Source: Bacteriovorax sp. (lineage in GTDB: Bacteria; Bdellovibrionota; Bacteriovoracia; Bacteriovoracales; Bacteriovoracaceae). From it: DNA of 18,055 nt. Location of the stretch: NCBI GenBank assembly GCA_030654205.1, contig JAURXW010000273.1:1-18055 (forward strand), in the 5' to 3' direction. Position numbers and translations under genes: made by a program. Of the stretch, positions 1-7,037 are shown in pieces. Under the pieces are notes generated by a model. The model saw nothing but the letters and a program-made list of their open reading frames with translations. It did not search any database and was not told where the DNA came from. Numbering within the stretch: the first letter of the stretch is position 1; every line of letters starts with the position of its first letter.

Positions 1-1229
1 CTAACATTTCCACACCATGAGTATTCGGCAAGTGCCTTAATCGCTCCAGGTGAAAACGATTTTTGTAAATTAGGAGCTTTATTTTGATTCAAGAAAAAAT
101 TTGCAAGTATTTCAATATCTTCTTTTCTTTCTCTAAGTGCTGGTGCTTTTAAAACAACCGAGCTTAGTGCAAAATATAAATCTTCTCTAAAAGTATTTAC
201 TCTTACTAAATCCATCAGATCCTTAGTTGAAGCAGAAATAATTCTTACATCCGACTTAAAGAATGAATGACTACCGGCCTTGATTCCCATTTTGCTAGTC
301 ACAAATTGCATCAGTTTATTTTGAATATTTAAAGGCATTGCCTCAGTTGAATTAATAAAAAGTGTTCCAAAATTAGCTAGCTCTAACATTCCCATTTTGT
401 TTTCATCACCAAAGATTTCAACGTCAAGTTGTTTTTCAGTCATTGTTGAACAATCGATTGCAATAAAAGCTCGGTCACGTCTATGGCTTCTGCAATGAAT
501 TCTACGAGCAATCATTTCTTTACCAGTTGCAGCTTCTCCTACAATAAAAGCTGAAATATCTTTGTCACATATTTTATCTACTAGAGCTAAAAGCTCTTTC
601 ATGGCCGCTGATCTACCAATGATTTCTTTTTCTAAAATCTTAAAAGTATCTTGGAGCTTTAATCCCGAACGAGATTCTTGAAGTTCTTTTTCTTTTAATT
701 CGATCGTTCTTAAAAGTGTTTCATTTAAATGCTTCGATGCTAAGTACATCTTCATATTTTTAATAGGACCTGAAATTGAATTAATAATCGACACACCTAA
801 AGTCATATCTTCACGAGTAAATTCTCTTGATGAATCATTCATTTGACAGTGAATTGAACCTATCACAACACCGTCAACAGAAATTGGAAGACAAAGTTCG
901 GCCTTCACTCCCAGTAATGCTTCACGAGTAAAAACGGGATCTCTTTCTACTGTATTTGAAAAATAACCTTTTTTCGTGCGTGCAATATATCCGACAGCAC
1001 CGATGCCTTTATCAAGAACTAGCTCACTAAGAGCGCTCTCTCCATTTTCTGACATTAATTGTGATTGACCATTTTCTAAAAGTTTAAAAACTAAAACCTT
1101 GTCGCAGTTCATATTAGTTGTGAAATATTTGTTAATTGAATTAAAGAAATGAGTTTCATCTAGACTTAAAAAAAGAACTGAAGAAAGAGTTGCTAAGTCT
1201 GCTTTTTGGTTAGTCGCTGATGTTTTCAT
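1..1229 (-). CDS. GAF + sigma-54-type AAA+ regulator, degenerate, 3' end outside window
   Basis: The 409 visible codons run off the left edge. Residues about 20-150 look like a GAF sensor domain, followed by a charged helix (about 165-200) and an AAA+ domain of the sigma-54 activator family from about 205. Walker A is intact (GEAATGKE, K237), and the FREDLYFAL and LRERKEDIE blocks near the visible end are typical of the family. Two hallmarks are missing. The loop that should hold GAFTGA is cut to FGDENKMGMLE (273-283), about nine residues short. The Walker B acidic pair after GTLFI is Asn-Ser (293-294). The usual Fis-type helix-turn-helix would lie beyond the window. The ATG start is supported by AGGAG seven bases upstream. 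The family assignment is firm. That it does not remodel sigma-54 holoenzyme is an inference; TyrR is a known family member without GAFTGA that works with sigma-70. Confidence 0.88.
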   Translation of the reverse strand, partial: MKTSATNQKADLATLSSVLFLSLDETHFFNSINKYFTTNMNCDKVLVFKLLENGQSQLMSENGESALSELVLDKGIGAVGYIARTKKGYFSNTVERDPVFTREALLGVKAELCLPISVDGVVIGSIHCQMNDSSREFTREDMTLGVSIINSISGPIKNMKMYLASKHLNETLLRTIELKEKELQESRSGLKLQDTFKILEKEIIGRSAAMKELLALVDKICDKDISAFIVGEAATGKEMIARRIHCRSHRRDRAFIAIDCSTMTEKQLDVEIFGDENKMGMLELANFGTLFINSTEAMPLNIQNKLMQFVTSKMGIKAGSHSFFKSDVRIISASTKDLMDLVRVNTFREDLYFALSSVVLKAPALRERKEDIEILANFFLNQNKAPNLQKSFSPGAIKALAEYSWCGNV

Positions 1230-1253
1230 TGTATAACTCCTGTACGGTTTTAA

Positions 1254-1278
1254 TGAGTAAAGTGCGATGCGTTACTCA
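1254..1278 (-). promoter_or_regulatory. Inverted repeat over the predicted transcription start
   Basis: Perfect 7-base arms (TGAGTAA and TTACTCA) flank an 11-base spacer, just downstream of the -10 box. It could be an operator that blocks the promoter, perhaps autoregulatory, or a 5'-end hairpin in the mRNA. It is not a terminator, since no U-tract follows on either strand. Confidence 0.35.
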
Positions 1279-1282
1279 GTAA

Positions 1283-1311
1283 ATAATACAGTGCGTCTGA
1301 ACATTTTACAA
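1283..1311 (-). promoter_or_regulatory. Sigma-70-like promoter of the GAF-AAA+ regulator
   Basis: Reading the minus strand, TTGTAA (1311-1306) and TATTAT (1288-1283) are separated by exactly 17 bases. Transcription would start near 1276, giving a leader of about 47 bases before the ATG at 1229. This is one of the two best promoter matches in the window. No sigma-54 GG-N10-GC element is seen here. Confidence 0.6.
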
Positions 1312-1359
1312 GACTAAAATGCTCGGGTGCATAAAAAAAAGTCGCATTCTTCGTAATTT

Positions 1360-2703
1360 CTAGAAGTTATACCATCTAGGACTTATACAGTTTCCAAAAC
1401 CTTGGGTTATTGCCCCTAATATCGCCCCATCACGGTCCATTATGTAGATATTTTGATCGGCCTTAATTCTTGAGATAACCCGCTGGCTAGTAAAGGCGAT
1501 AAATTCTCCGTCGTTAGAGTAGCTAGGATCCTCATTAGAGCCGAAATCCTTGGTTAATCGTGAAAGGCCTGAACCATCAGAGCCTATTCTAAAAAGATCA
1601 AAACAATTATCTAGCCATGAGGAAAAAACAATCTCTTTTCCATCTGGAGTAAATCGAGGTGTTGCATTGAATTGACCAACGAAGCTTATGCGTTTTACAT
1701 TTTTTTCTTCGCCAGTTGGGTCCATAGTATAAATCATCGCCTTACCTGGACGGTCCGATAAAAATGCCATTAGCTTACCATCTGAAGTTATCGAAGGGTC
1801 TACATCTGAAGCAAAATGATTTGTAATTTTTCTTAGATTTTTTCCCTCTAAGTTCATTTCATAAATTTCAGCATTTCCGGAAATCGTAAGAGTTAAAGCG
1901 ATGCTTTTTCCCCCTGGAAGAAATATGGCCCCAGAGTTTATTCCATCTTTAGATGAGATGACGTGGGATTCTTTAGTTCTTAGATCCATTAGATACAAAT
2001 TATTATTTCGCTTTCCATTCGAATTTAAAATTAATGAGTAAACCAAATAGTGCCCGTCAGCCGACATTGAGGGAGAAATTGCAATTCCTCCATGCGAAGT
2101 GATTTGAGTTACGTTCTTACCATCAAAGTCCATCATGTAAACTTCTTTAACCGTTTTACTACCCTTAGAGTTTCGATCTGAAATAAAAACAATTTTAGAC
2201 TTAAAAATTGAATCTTTACCTACAATTTGCTTGTACACATTATTGGCGATCTCATGACCGCTCTTTCGAAGATTTGAAATATTAGTAGTAGGTGTGGCAC
2301 CAAAAATTTGTTTGTGATTTTTAATATCTTCAAAAATAACGTTAAGTTTTAAACTGTCTCCACTTTTTTCAACACTTACCGTTCCTAAATAACGAACATT
2401 TTTAGCGCCCCAATAGTCATAATTGGTGGGTGGACGATAAGTTGTATTATTGGGTGCAGACTCAATTAAAAAAAATTTCTTTTGATAAAAACTAAAATTA
2501 TTTCGCAGTAGTTTTACGAGGTCCATCGCAGCTGCTTTTTGAGCCGCCGACAAAGATCCCTGAATATATGGATCCTGAATAACCATTTTATCTTTTTCTA
2601 AAGTCGCTTCCCCAACTGCAACCACAGTTAAGTTGTCATCTTGAGCATGGGCCATAAAACTCATAAGGAATAAAACGAAAAGATTACAAAATATTTTTTT
2701 CAT
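1360..2703 (-). CDS. tolB: Tol-Pal system periplasmic beta-propeller protein TolB
   Basis: At 447 residues it is close to the usual TolB length. A signal peptide (Lys-Lys, hydrophobic core, cleavage near MAHA/QDD at residue 20) sends it to the periplasm. Residues about 24-160 form the TolB N-terminal domain. The rest is a six-bladed propeller of PD40 repeats, seen as recurring P-S/R-x-(S/T)-x-DG-x-x-(I/L)-x-(F/Y) units such as DPSITSDGKLMAFLSDR and ATPRFTPDGKEIVFSSW. In known systems TolB binds the lipoprotein Pal and, through its N-terminus, TolA, linking the inner-membrane motor to the outer membrane and peptidoglycan. Its ATG overlaps the tolA stop as ATGA, so translation is probably coupled. 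It is last in the tol block, and no pal or cpoB follows; the next gene is the GAF-AAA+ regulator. Confidence 0.95.
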   Translation of the reverse strand: MKKIFCNLFVLFLMSFMAHAQDDNLTVVAVGEATLEKDKMVIQDPYIQGSLSAAQKAAAMDLVKLLRNNFSFYQKKFFLIESAPNNTTYRPPTNYDYWGAKNVRYLGTVSVEKSGDSLKLNVIFEDIKNHKQIFGATPTTNISNLRKSGHEIANNVYKQIVGKDSIFKSKIVFISDRNSKGSKTVKEVYMMDFDGKNVTQITSHGGIAISPSMSADGHYLVYSLILNSNGKRNNNLYLMDLRTKESHVISSKDGINSGAIFLPGGKSIALTLTISGNAEIYEMNLEGKNLRKITNHFASDVDPSITSDGKLMAFLSDRPGKAMIYTMDPTGEEKNVKRISFVGQFNATPRFTPDGKEIVFSSWLDNCFDLFRIGSDGSGLSRLTKDFGSNEDPSYSNDGEFIAFTSQRVISRIKADQNIYIMDRDGAILGAITQGFGNCISPRWYNF

Positions 2704-3557
2704 AAAGGAAATCCTAAAACTATGTCGCCATTTTGGCCACGTTTTCCAAATTCTTCAGCTAATTTTGGAAATGGTGAGGAGGTTCTTACTGCCTCAACAG
2801 CTCTTTGATCATATTCACTATCGCCACTAGATTGATAAACTTCGATACGACTAACTTCACCATTTAATAAAACCCAGACGCGCACTCTGCAGTTCAACTT
2901 CTTATCTTTCAAAAAACTTGGTAATTTAAAATGAGGACGAACTAGATCAGGAAGCCTTGCAACATAAGCTTGATAAGCTGTCATATCACCTGAATTTCCA
3001 TCTCCGTACATCTGAACACCTTTATTTAACTTATTCCCGGCCATAACTAAATTTTTTAGATTAGTTGATTTTTCGCCATACAATCCTTTATCAGCTTTTT
3101 GGTTGCCTTCACTTGTTATTTTTTTATTTCCAATTTGTTTTAATTTACTCAAAAAATTTTGACGCTTTAACTTGTTCACTTCTTCGAAGGTTGGACTTTT
3201 ATCTTCAACTTTGGCTTCTTCTTTTGGAGCGTCTTTAAGGATTTCCTTAGGAGGCTCTTTCACTTCAACTTTCGCAGCTTCAGGTGCTGGAGTTACTTCT
3301 TCCTTTTTAGCTTCTTCCACACCGCTTGAAAGATTTTTTAATTCATTTAACGTATATTTGGGCATCGCGACCATATCAACACGAACAGATGCTTGAACTA
3401 ATTCCATATTCTTTTCGCGTAATTTAGCACTCTCTAGAATAGCGACCTTGCCACCAATTAAAGTCAGAGCGACTAAAGCAATATGAATATAACCGGATCG
3501 CCGCAAATAAAATGAAAGCTTAAATCCCGAGAATGTGTTTTCAAAATATTCTTTCAT
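2700..3557 (-). CDS. tolA: TolA/TonB-type energy-transducing protein
   Basis: The 285-residue protein has one N-terminal membrane segment (about 20-38, after a basic cytoplasmic stretch). A Lys/Glu/Pro-rich linker (about 75-130) can cross the periplasm, and a C-terminal TonB/TolA domain (about 195-285) contains VRVWVLLNGEVSRIEVYQSSG and the SSPFP motif common in TolA. It would carry proton-motive energy from TolQ-TolR to TolB and Pal. Position between tolR and tolB argues for TolA rather than TonB, although the C-terminal domain is shared by both. The linker is much shorter than in E. coli TolA (421 residues), so it spans less distance or lacks the long helical domain. The start is 11 bases after the tolR stop, with only a weak ribosome site. 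Confidence 0.88.
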   Translation of the reverse strand: MKEYFENTFSGFKLSFYLRRSGYIHIALVALTLIGGKVAILESAKLREKNMELVQASVRVDMVAMPKYTLNELKNLSSGVEEAKKEEVTPAPEAAKVEVKEPPKEILKDAPKEEAKVEDKSPTFEEVNKLKRQNFLSKLKQIGNKKITSEGNQKADKGLYGEKSTNLKNLVMAGNKLNKGVQMYGDGNSGDMTAYQAYVARLPDLVRPHFKLPSFLKDKKLNCRVRVWVLLNGEVSRIEVYQSSGDSEYDQRAVEAVRTSSPFPKLAEEFGKRGQNGDIVLGFPL

Positions 3558-3568
3558 TTAAATCGTCA

Positions 3569-3985
3569 CTAATTCTTATCTTCAGTTATTGTTACGAGAG
3601 AAATTTGATTAATCCCACCACGCTTTAAAAAAGACATTAAGCGAGCAACCTTTCCGTAAGGAAGATTAAAATCGGCGCGTAAAAATAAGGTTTCTGTTTT
3701 GTTACTTTTAAACTGCTTTTTAATCTCAGGTATTATTTCATTGGCCAGCATTTTATCTTTTCCAATAAAATAATCTTCACTTTTACTAAATGAAAGAATC
3801 ACCTGAGTTGCATTAAGATTAATAGGATTTACTTCCTTTGTTTTAGGCAAATCCAACTTAATTCCATTTAACATGAGTGGCGCAGTTACCATAAAAATAA
3901 TAAGCAACACAAGCATAACGTCTACCAACGGTGTTACGTTGATATCGGAAATAGCTCCTTTCTTTTTACCTGTACTAAAGGCCAT
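3569..3985 (-). CDS. tolR: TolR/ExbD-family proton-channel subunit
   Basis: This 138-residue protein has the full TolR/ExbD signature: a short basic N-terminus, ISDINVTPLVDVMLVLLIIF with the conserved membrane Asp (D22), then a periplasmic domain of about 95 residues. The Asp lines the proton path with TolQ helices in the family. A strong GGAGGGG site precedes the ATG. It sits 12 bases downstream of tolQ and 11 upstream of tolA, in the usual tolQRA order, which favours TolR over ExbD. Confidence 0.93.
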   Translation of the reverse strand: MAFSTGKKKGAISDINVTPLVDVMLVLLIIFMVTAPLMLNGIKLDLPKTKEVNPINLNATQVILSFSKSEDYFIGKDKMLANEIIPEIKKQFKSNKTETLFLRADFNLPYGKVARLMSFLKRGGINQISLVTITEDKN

Positions 3986-3997
3986 GATCCCCTCCGC

Positions 3998-4693
3998 TTA
4001 TTCAACAATTGAACGTTCAACAACATTCAAAAAGTCTTGGCCAAAAGATTCCATATCAGAATTTACTTTGTCATTTTGATTATTAAATAAATTATAAAAC
4101 CAAACGGCCGGTATGGCAGCAGCTAATCCCACGGCAGTTGCAACAAGTGCTTCTGCAATACCAGGGGCCACCGCATCTAAAGATCCACCACCGCTAGCTA
4201 ATCCGGAAAATGCATCAATGATTCCCCAAACAGTTCCAAATAATCCAATAAATGGAGCAACTGAACCTATAGAAGCTAAAGTTGAAAGCAACCCGCCTAA
4301 TTCGGCGTTGGTTTCATTAACACCTTTCTTCAAACCACGTTCAAGTATACCCATTCCAAAGTTTTGAAAATGAAAGGCCAAGCCACTCTTGTGCTGACTT
4401 GAATAAGCTTCTCGAATTTTAACTAATTCAGAATAACCATTAGTAAAAAGAGCTTTATAGGGTGAAAAAGGAAGCATTTCACTTTTCAGTAAAATATCTT
4501 TTAAATTTTCAGACGATTGGTAAATCTCATAAAATTTTGTATTGTTAACTTCAACTTCTTTAAAAAGCTTTCGTTTTTTTAAAATAATAGCCCAAGAAAA
4601 AACAGAGGCTGTAACAAGTAGACCTAGTACAAACTTAACGACGAGACCGGACTGTAAAATGATTTTAAAAATGTCCAAATTTGCTGAATGCAC
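3998..4693 (-). CDS. tolQ: TolQ/ExbB-family proton-channel subunit
   Basis: The 231 residues match TolQ length. Three membrane helices are seen: about 16-38, 134-160 and 178-200. The last two form the MotA/TolQ/ExbB proton-channel domain, with VAPFIGLFGTVWGIIDAF and the Ala-rich IAEALVATAVGLAAAIPAV. With TolR it makes the inner-membrane motor that drives TolA. The start is GTG at 4693, chosen because AGGAG lies six bases upstream. It is separated from the preceding same-strand gene by 100 bases, the largest gap in the block, where I see no strong promoter. Confidence 0.93.
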   Translation of the reverse strand: MHSANLDIFKIILQSGLVVKFVLGLLVTASVFSWAIILKKRKLFKEVEVNNTKFYEIYQSSENLKDILLKSEMLPFSPYKALFTNGYSELVKIREAYSSQHKSGLAFHFQNFGMGILERGLKKGVNETNAELGGLLSTLASIGSVAPFIGLFGTVWGIIDAFSGLASGGGSLDAVAPGIAEALVATAVGLAAAIPAVWFYNLFNNQNDKVNSDMESFGQDFLNVVERSIVE

Positions 4694-4699
4694 AGAATT

Positions 4700-4704
4700 C
4701 TCCT
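4700..4704 (-). promoter_or_regulatory. Ribosome binding site fixing the tolQ GTG start
   Basis: AGGAG on the minus strand lies six bases before GTG 4693. The overlapping GAGAATTC (4702-4695) can pair with GAATTCTC at 4783-4776 in the same leader. Confidence 0.6.
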
Positions 4705-4793
4705 GCTATGATATTCAAGTTCATAAAGTATTTTTTACTTCCTAACATCATAGACAATCTTTCACAGATTTTTAAGAGAATTCGAAGGTTTAA

Positions 4794-5654
4794 TTAATCC
4801 CGATAAATATACTCGGGTTTCTTCTTTTGAACTCTTTCAAGATAAAAGACCGCAAAAGTGATTAAAACAAAAATGGAAAAACTAGAAATTACTTTTTCCA
4901 TTTTCAAAAAGGTGTAACTAGCGCCCCAGACAGGATCAAGCCCAAAAAAAGAATAAGATGGAATTAAAAATAATAACAAAAATAAAACAGGCAAAGTCCA
5001 ATTACGTCTTCTCCACTCTCCGGAGTAGAGCAAGAGGAAAAAAAATGCATAAAGTTTAATACTCACGATTTGCTCGTAAATAAAAGTTGCATAGGTGAAG
5101 TAATAAAAAAGCATTGGAAATATAAAAAGCTTTCTTTTTTTATCGACCTCAGACTCAAGTGGGAAAAAGATTTCCAAAACTATTAATAATGCATAATCAA
5201 CACTGAATAAAATAAAAGTACCAACAATTGAAAGAATTATTCGATCGAATTCAAAAATTAAAGTCCGATTTAAAGTTATACTGCCTAGGCCCATAAGACC
5301 TATAAGGAGAAATAGCAGCGCAACTATAACCTCTTTTCTTGGCATCTGAACACTATTGCTGAAATAACTACGAACAAGATTTATTTTTTTATTTTTTAAA
5401 CGAATAAACTGAAGTGCAAAATAAAAAATCAGCACTTTCGAAATAATAATTAGCGCCCAACCTCTATCCCCAATCCAATCGCCTATGGTTTGGATATTAT
5501 GGTTAAGTAGTAAATGGAAATAAGAAATAAGCGAAATTAAAATAAGGTGAACACTCCATAGAACAAAACTAAATAGCGCATAATACTTAATTTGAGAGCC
5601 CAAGGCAGAATCAAAAAAATCACTTATTTCGTCAATTTTCTTTTTCAGCTCCAT
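4794..5654 (-). CDS. Unrecognised multi-pass inner-membrane protein
   Basis: I do not recognise the family. From the ATG at 5654 it is 286 residues. It has a charged N-terminal helix (1-20), then about eight hydrophobic segments (roughly 24-46, 66-84, 108-124, 136-154, 167-187, 191-201, 219-232 and 258-272) and a basic, aromatic C-terminus (QKKKPEYIYRD). No transporter or enzyme signature is visible. The ATG shares one base with the stop of the upstream gene (TAATG), which favours this start over an in-frame TTG 30 bases upstream inside that gene. Translational coupling to the M48-like exported protein suggests that the two work together. Its place between lapB and tol suggests an envelope role, but no function can be named. 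Confidence 0.75.
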   Translation of the reverse strand: MELKKKIDEISDFFDSALGSQIKYYALFSFVLWSVHLILISLISYFHLLLNHNIQTIGDWIGDRGWALIIISKVLIFYFALQFIRLKNKKINLVRSYFSNSVQMPRKEVIVALLFLLIGLMGLGSITLNRTLIFEFDRIILSIVGTFILFSVDYALLIVLEIFFPLESEVDKKRKLFIFPMLFYYFTYATFIYEQIVSIKLYAFFFLLLYSGEWRRRNWTLPVLFLLLFLIPSYSFFGLDPVWGASYTFLKMEKVISSFSIFVLITFAVFYLERVQKKKPEYIYRD

Positions 5655-6589
5655 TATAGTATTGGGCCTTTTGGCTTCAACCAACTAAGTTGCAATTCAG
5701 GTGAAGGATAAATTTGGCCGTATTTCTTATAAAGAGCATTGTTTTTAGTAAGCGCATCGATTTTTTCTAATAATGTTAAATAAGTGTTCCACATTTTCAG
5801 ATCACTTTTTAAAAGTATATCCAATTCTTTAGTGGTTTCAAATTGCTCTTGAAAGCTAAAACCTTTTTCAAACAAAACTTGATTATATTTTTTTAAATGA
5901 GTATCAATCATTTTTTTATCAAAAGGTTTCCCTGTGAAATTGGAACCTAAAAAATTCTCTAATTCCTTGTCTAAAATGTAATTTTTAAAATAACCTTTTT
6001 TAACACGGATAAAATCTTCAAATAAGATTAAAGAAATTTCCACTTTGGATAAATCGAGCGTTCGTATAAAAGGCAAAGAGAGAATAAATATAAACTCATC
6101 TTGATTTGAAGGCAGCGCCGCGTGAGCAATTTCTGTTGTATCGACTAAAAGAATTTTTATTTTCTTTTCATAGTGACCTTGGCTTTCTAAATACGTGGTA
6201 AAGGCTTTTTCGAGTTCAAAGTCTGGCTTATGAACATCCCACTTGAGCATCGTTGCATTTTTAACTAACCAAAGCTCCGAAAAGAAACTCCAAAAAATAT
6301 CCTGATTTGGGACATTGAAGCGCTTCATATCTTTTAGTTTTTTTACATCTAGATATTTTCTTTTTTCATCTTGCTTTTTTTTGAGTTCGCCTTCGAGACC
6401 ATCTTTTTTAATGATATCTTTGATGGAGGAGAAGTCTAATAAATCTTTAGATTCTTCTTTGATATCATCTTTAATATTTTCTTTGCTTTCAGGTTTATTT
6501 TCCGATTTTACTTCTACCTCATTGGCGGCCAATAGACTCGAAGATAAAATGAATAGACTTAATAAGCAGCCCCGTATTTTTTTATTCAT
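5654..6589 (-). CDS. Exported M48-peptidase-like protein lacking HExxH
   Basis: The protein has 311 residues from the ATG at 6589; AAGG lies just upstream and the start overlaps the previous gene by eight bases. A signal peptide (about 1-22, ending SSSLLAANE) is followed by a highly charged linker (23-90) and a globular part. Residues 145-200 follow the M48 layout: ILLVD, an ALP motif (158-160), a beta strand (EFIFIL), PFIRTLDLSKVEISLIL, then the place where HExxH should stand. Here it reads FEDFI (190-194), so both zinc histidines are gone. If the alignment is right, this is a pseudopeptidase in the periplasm, perhaps a chaperone or scaffold like the non-proteolytic side of BepA. The fold call rests on pattern and spacing only. 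It could instead be a lineage-specific protein with chance resemblance. The open reading frame and export signal are firm. Confidence 0.72.
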   Translation of the reverse strand: MNKKIRGCLLSLFILSSSLLAANEVEVKSENKPESKENIKDDIKEESKDLLDFSSIKDIIKKDGLEGELKKKQDEKRKYLDVKKLKDMKRFNVPNQDIFWSFFSELWLVKNATMLKWDVHKPDFELEKAFTTYLESQGHYEKKIKILLVDTTEIAHAALPSNQDEFIFILSLPFIRTLDLSKVEISLILFEDFIRVKKGYFKNYILDKELENFLGSNFTGKPFDKKMIDTHLKKYNQVLFEKGFSFQEQFETTKELDILLKSDLKMWNTYLTLLEKIDALTKNNALYKKYGQIYPSPELQLSWLKPKGPIL

Positions 6590-7037
6590 GACGAACCTTC
6601 GATTTTCCCTGTACATACTGATCGTAAAGCCTTGCCCAGTAATATAGGTCATTAATATCTAGATTTAATCCATCAAAAAACTTTGAATAATCCTCTTCAA
6701 AACAAACATTTTTTTTATCTGTTAAATAATCCGACATAACATAGCCTGTATAAGGCCCTACATTTACAAGATTCCATTTATCTTCTCCAAATAGAACAAA
6801 ATCTTTTCCATCTTTAGAAGTCTCTTTCATTATCTTTAATGGATGATTACAACTGATCGTTGTAAGAACTTGAGAATAACGGGAAGGATTTTGATGAACA
6901 TTACCCATCATTTCACTAAAATACTTAATACCAATCATTGTTTTTTTCATCTCATTAGATGTAACTTCTGCTCCCATTACAAGCGAAGTATTTACAATAA
7001 AAAATATTACGACAAAAAATGAAATCTTTTTTTCCAT
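6582..7037 (-). CDS. Small exported protein with bacterial SH3-like domain
   Basis: The 151-residue protein has an N-terminal signal peptide (about 1-23: Lys-Lys, then hydrophobic, ending VMGAE). Residues about 60-106 look like a bacterial SH3 fold: a VLFGEDKWNLVNVG strand pair, then GPYTGYVMSDYL, which matches the W-x-x-V...GYV-x-x-x-Y/F-L ending of SH3b domains. Cys63 and Cys112 could form a periplasmic disulfide. Such domains often bind peptidoglycan or partner proteins. The ATG at 7037 shares its A with the lapB stop (TAATG) and has GGAAGG four bases upstream, so it is preferred over an in-frame ATG 12 bases earlier that lacks a ribosome site. The gene overlaps the M48-like gene by eight bases, so the two are probably translated together. 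Exact function is unknown. Confidence 0.78.
   Translation of the reverse strand: MEKKISFFVVIFFIVNTSLVMGAEVTSNEMKKTMIGIKYFSEMMGNVHQNPSRYSQVLTTISCNHPLKIMKETSKDGKDFVLFGEDKWNLVNVGPYTGYVMSDYLTDKKNVCFEEDYSKFFDGLNLDINDLYYWARLYDQYVQGKSKVRHE

Noticed and set aside
1331..1350. Possible terminator after tolB (T-tract on the minus strand)
   Set aside because: No stable GC-rich stem precedes the tract; only three- to four-base pairings can be drawn.
3172..3396. Plus-strand open frame antisense to tolA
   Set aside because: It mirrors the Lys/Glu/Pro-rich linker of tolA, giving a Ser/Ala-rich product; no ribosome site and no independent support.
4705..4793. A separate strong promoter for tolQRAB
   Set aside because: TTGTCT and several weak -10-like hexamers are present, but no pair has acceptable spacing and match.
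6315..6647. Plus-strand open frame opposite the pseudo-M48 gene
   Set aside because: Low-complexity Ser/Phe/Leu translation from the complement of the Lys/Glu linker; typical antisense shadow.
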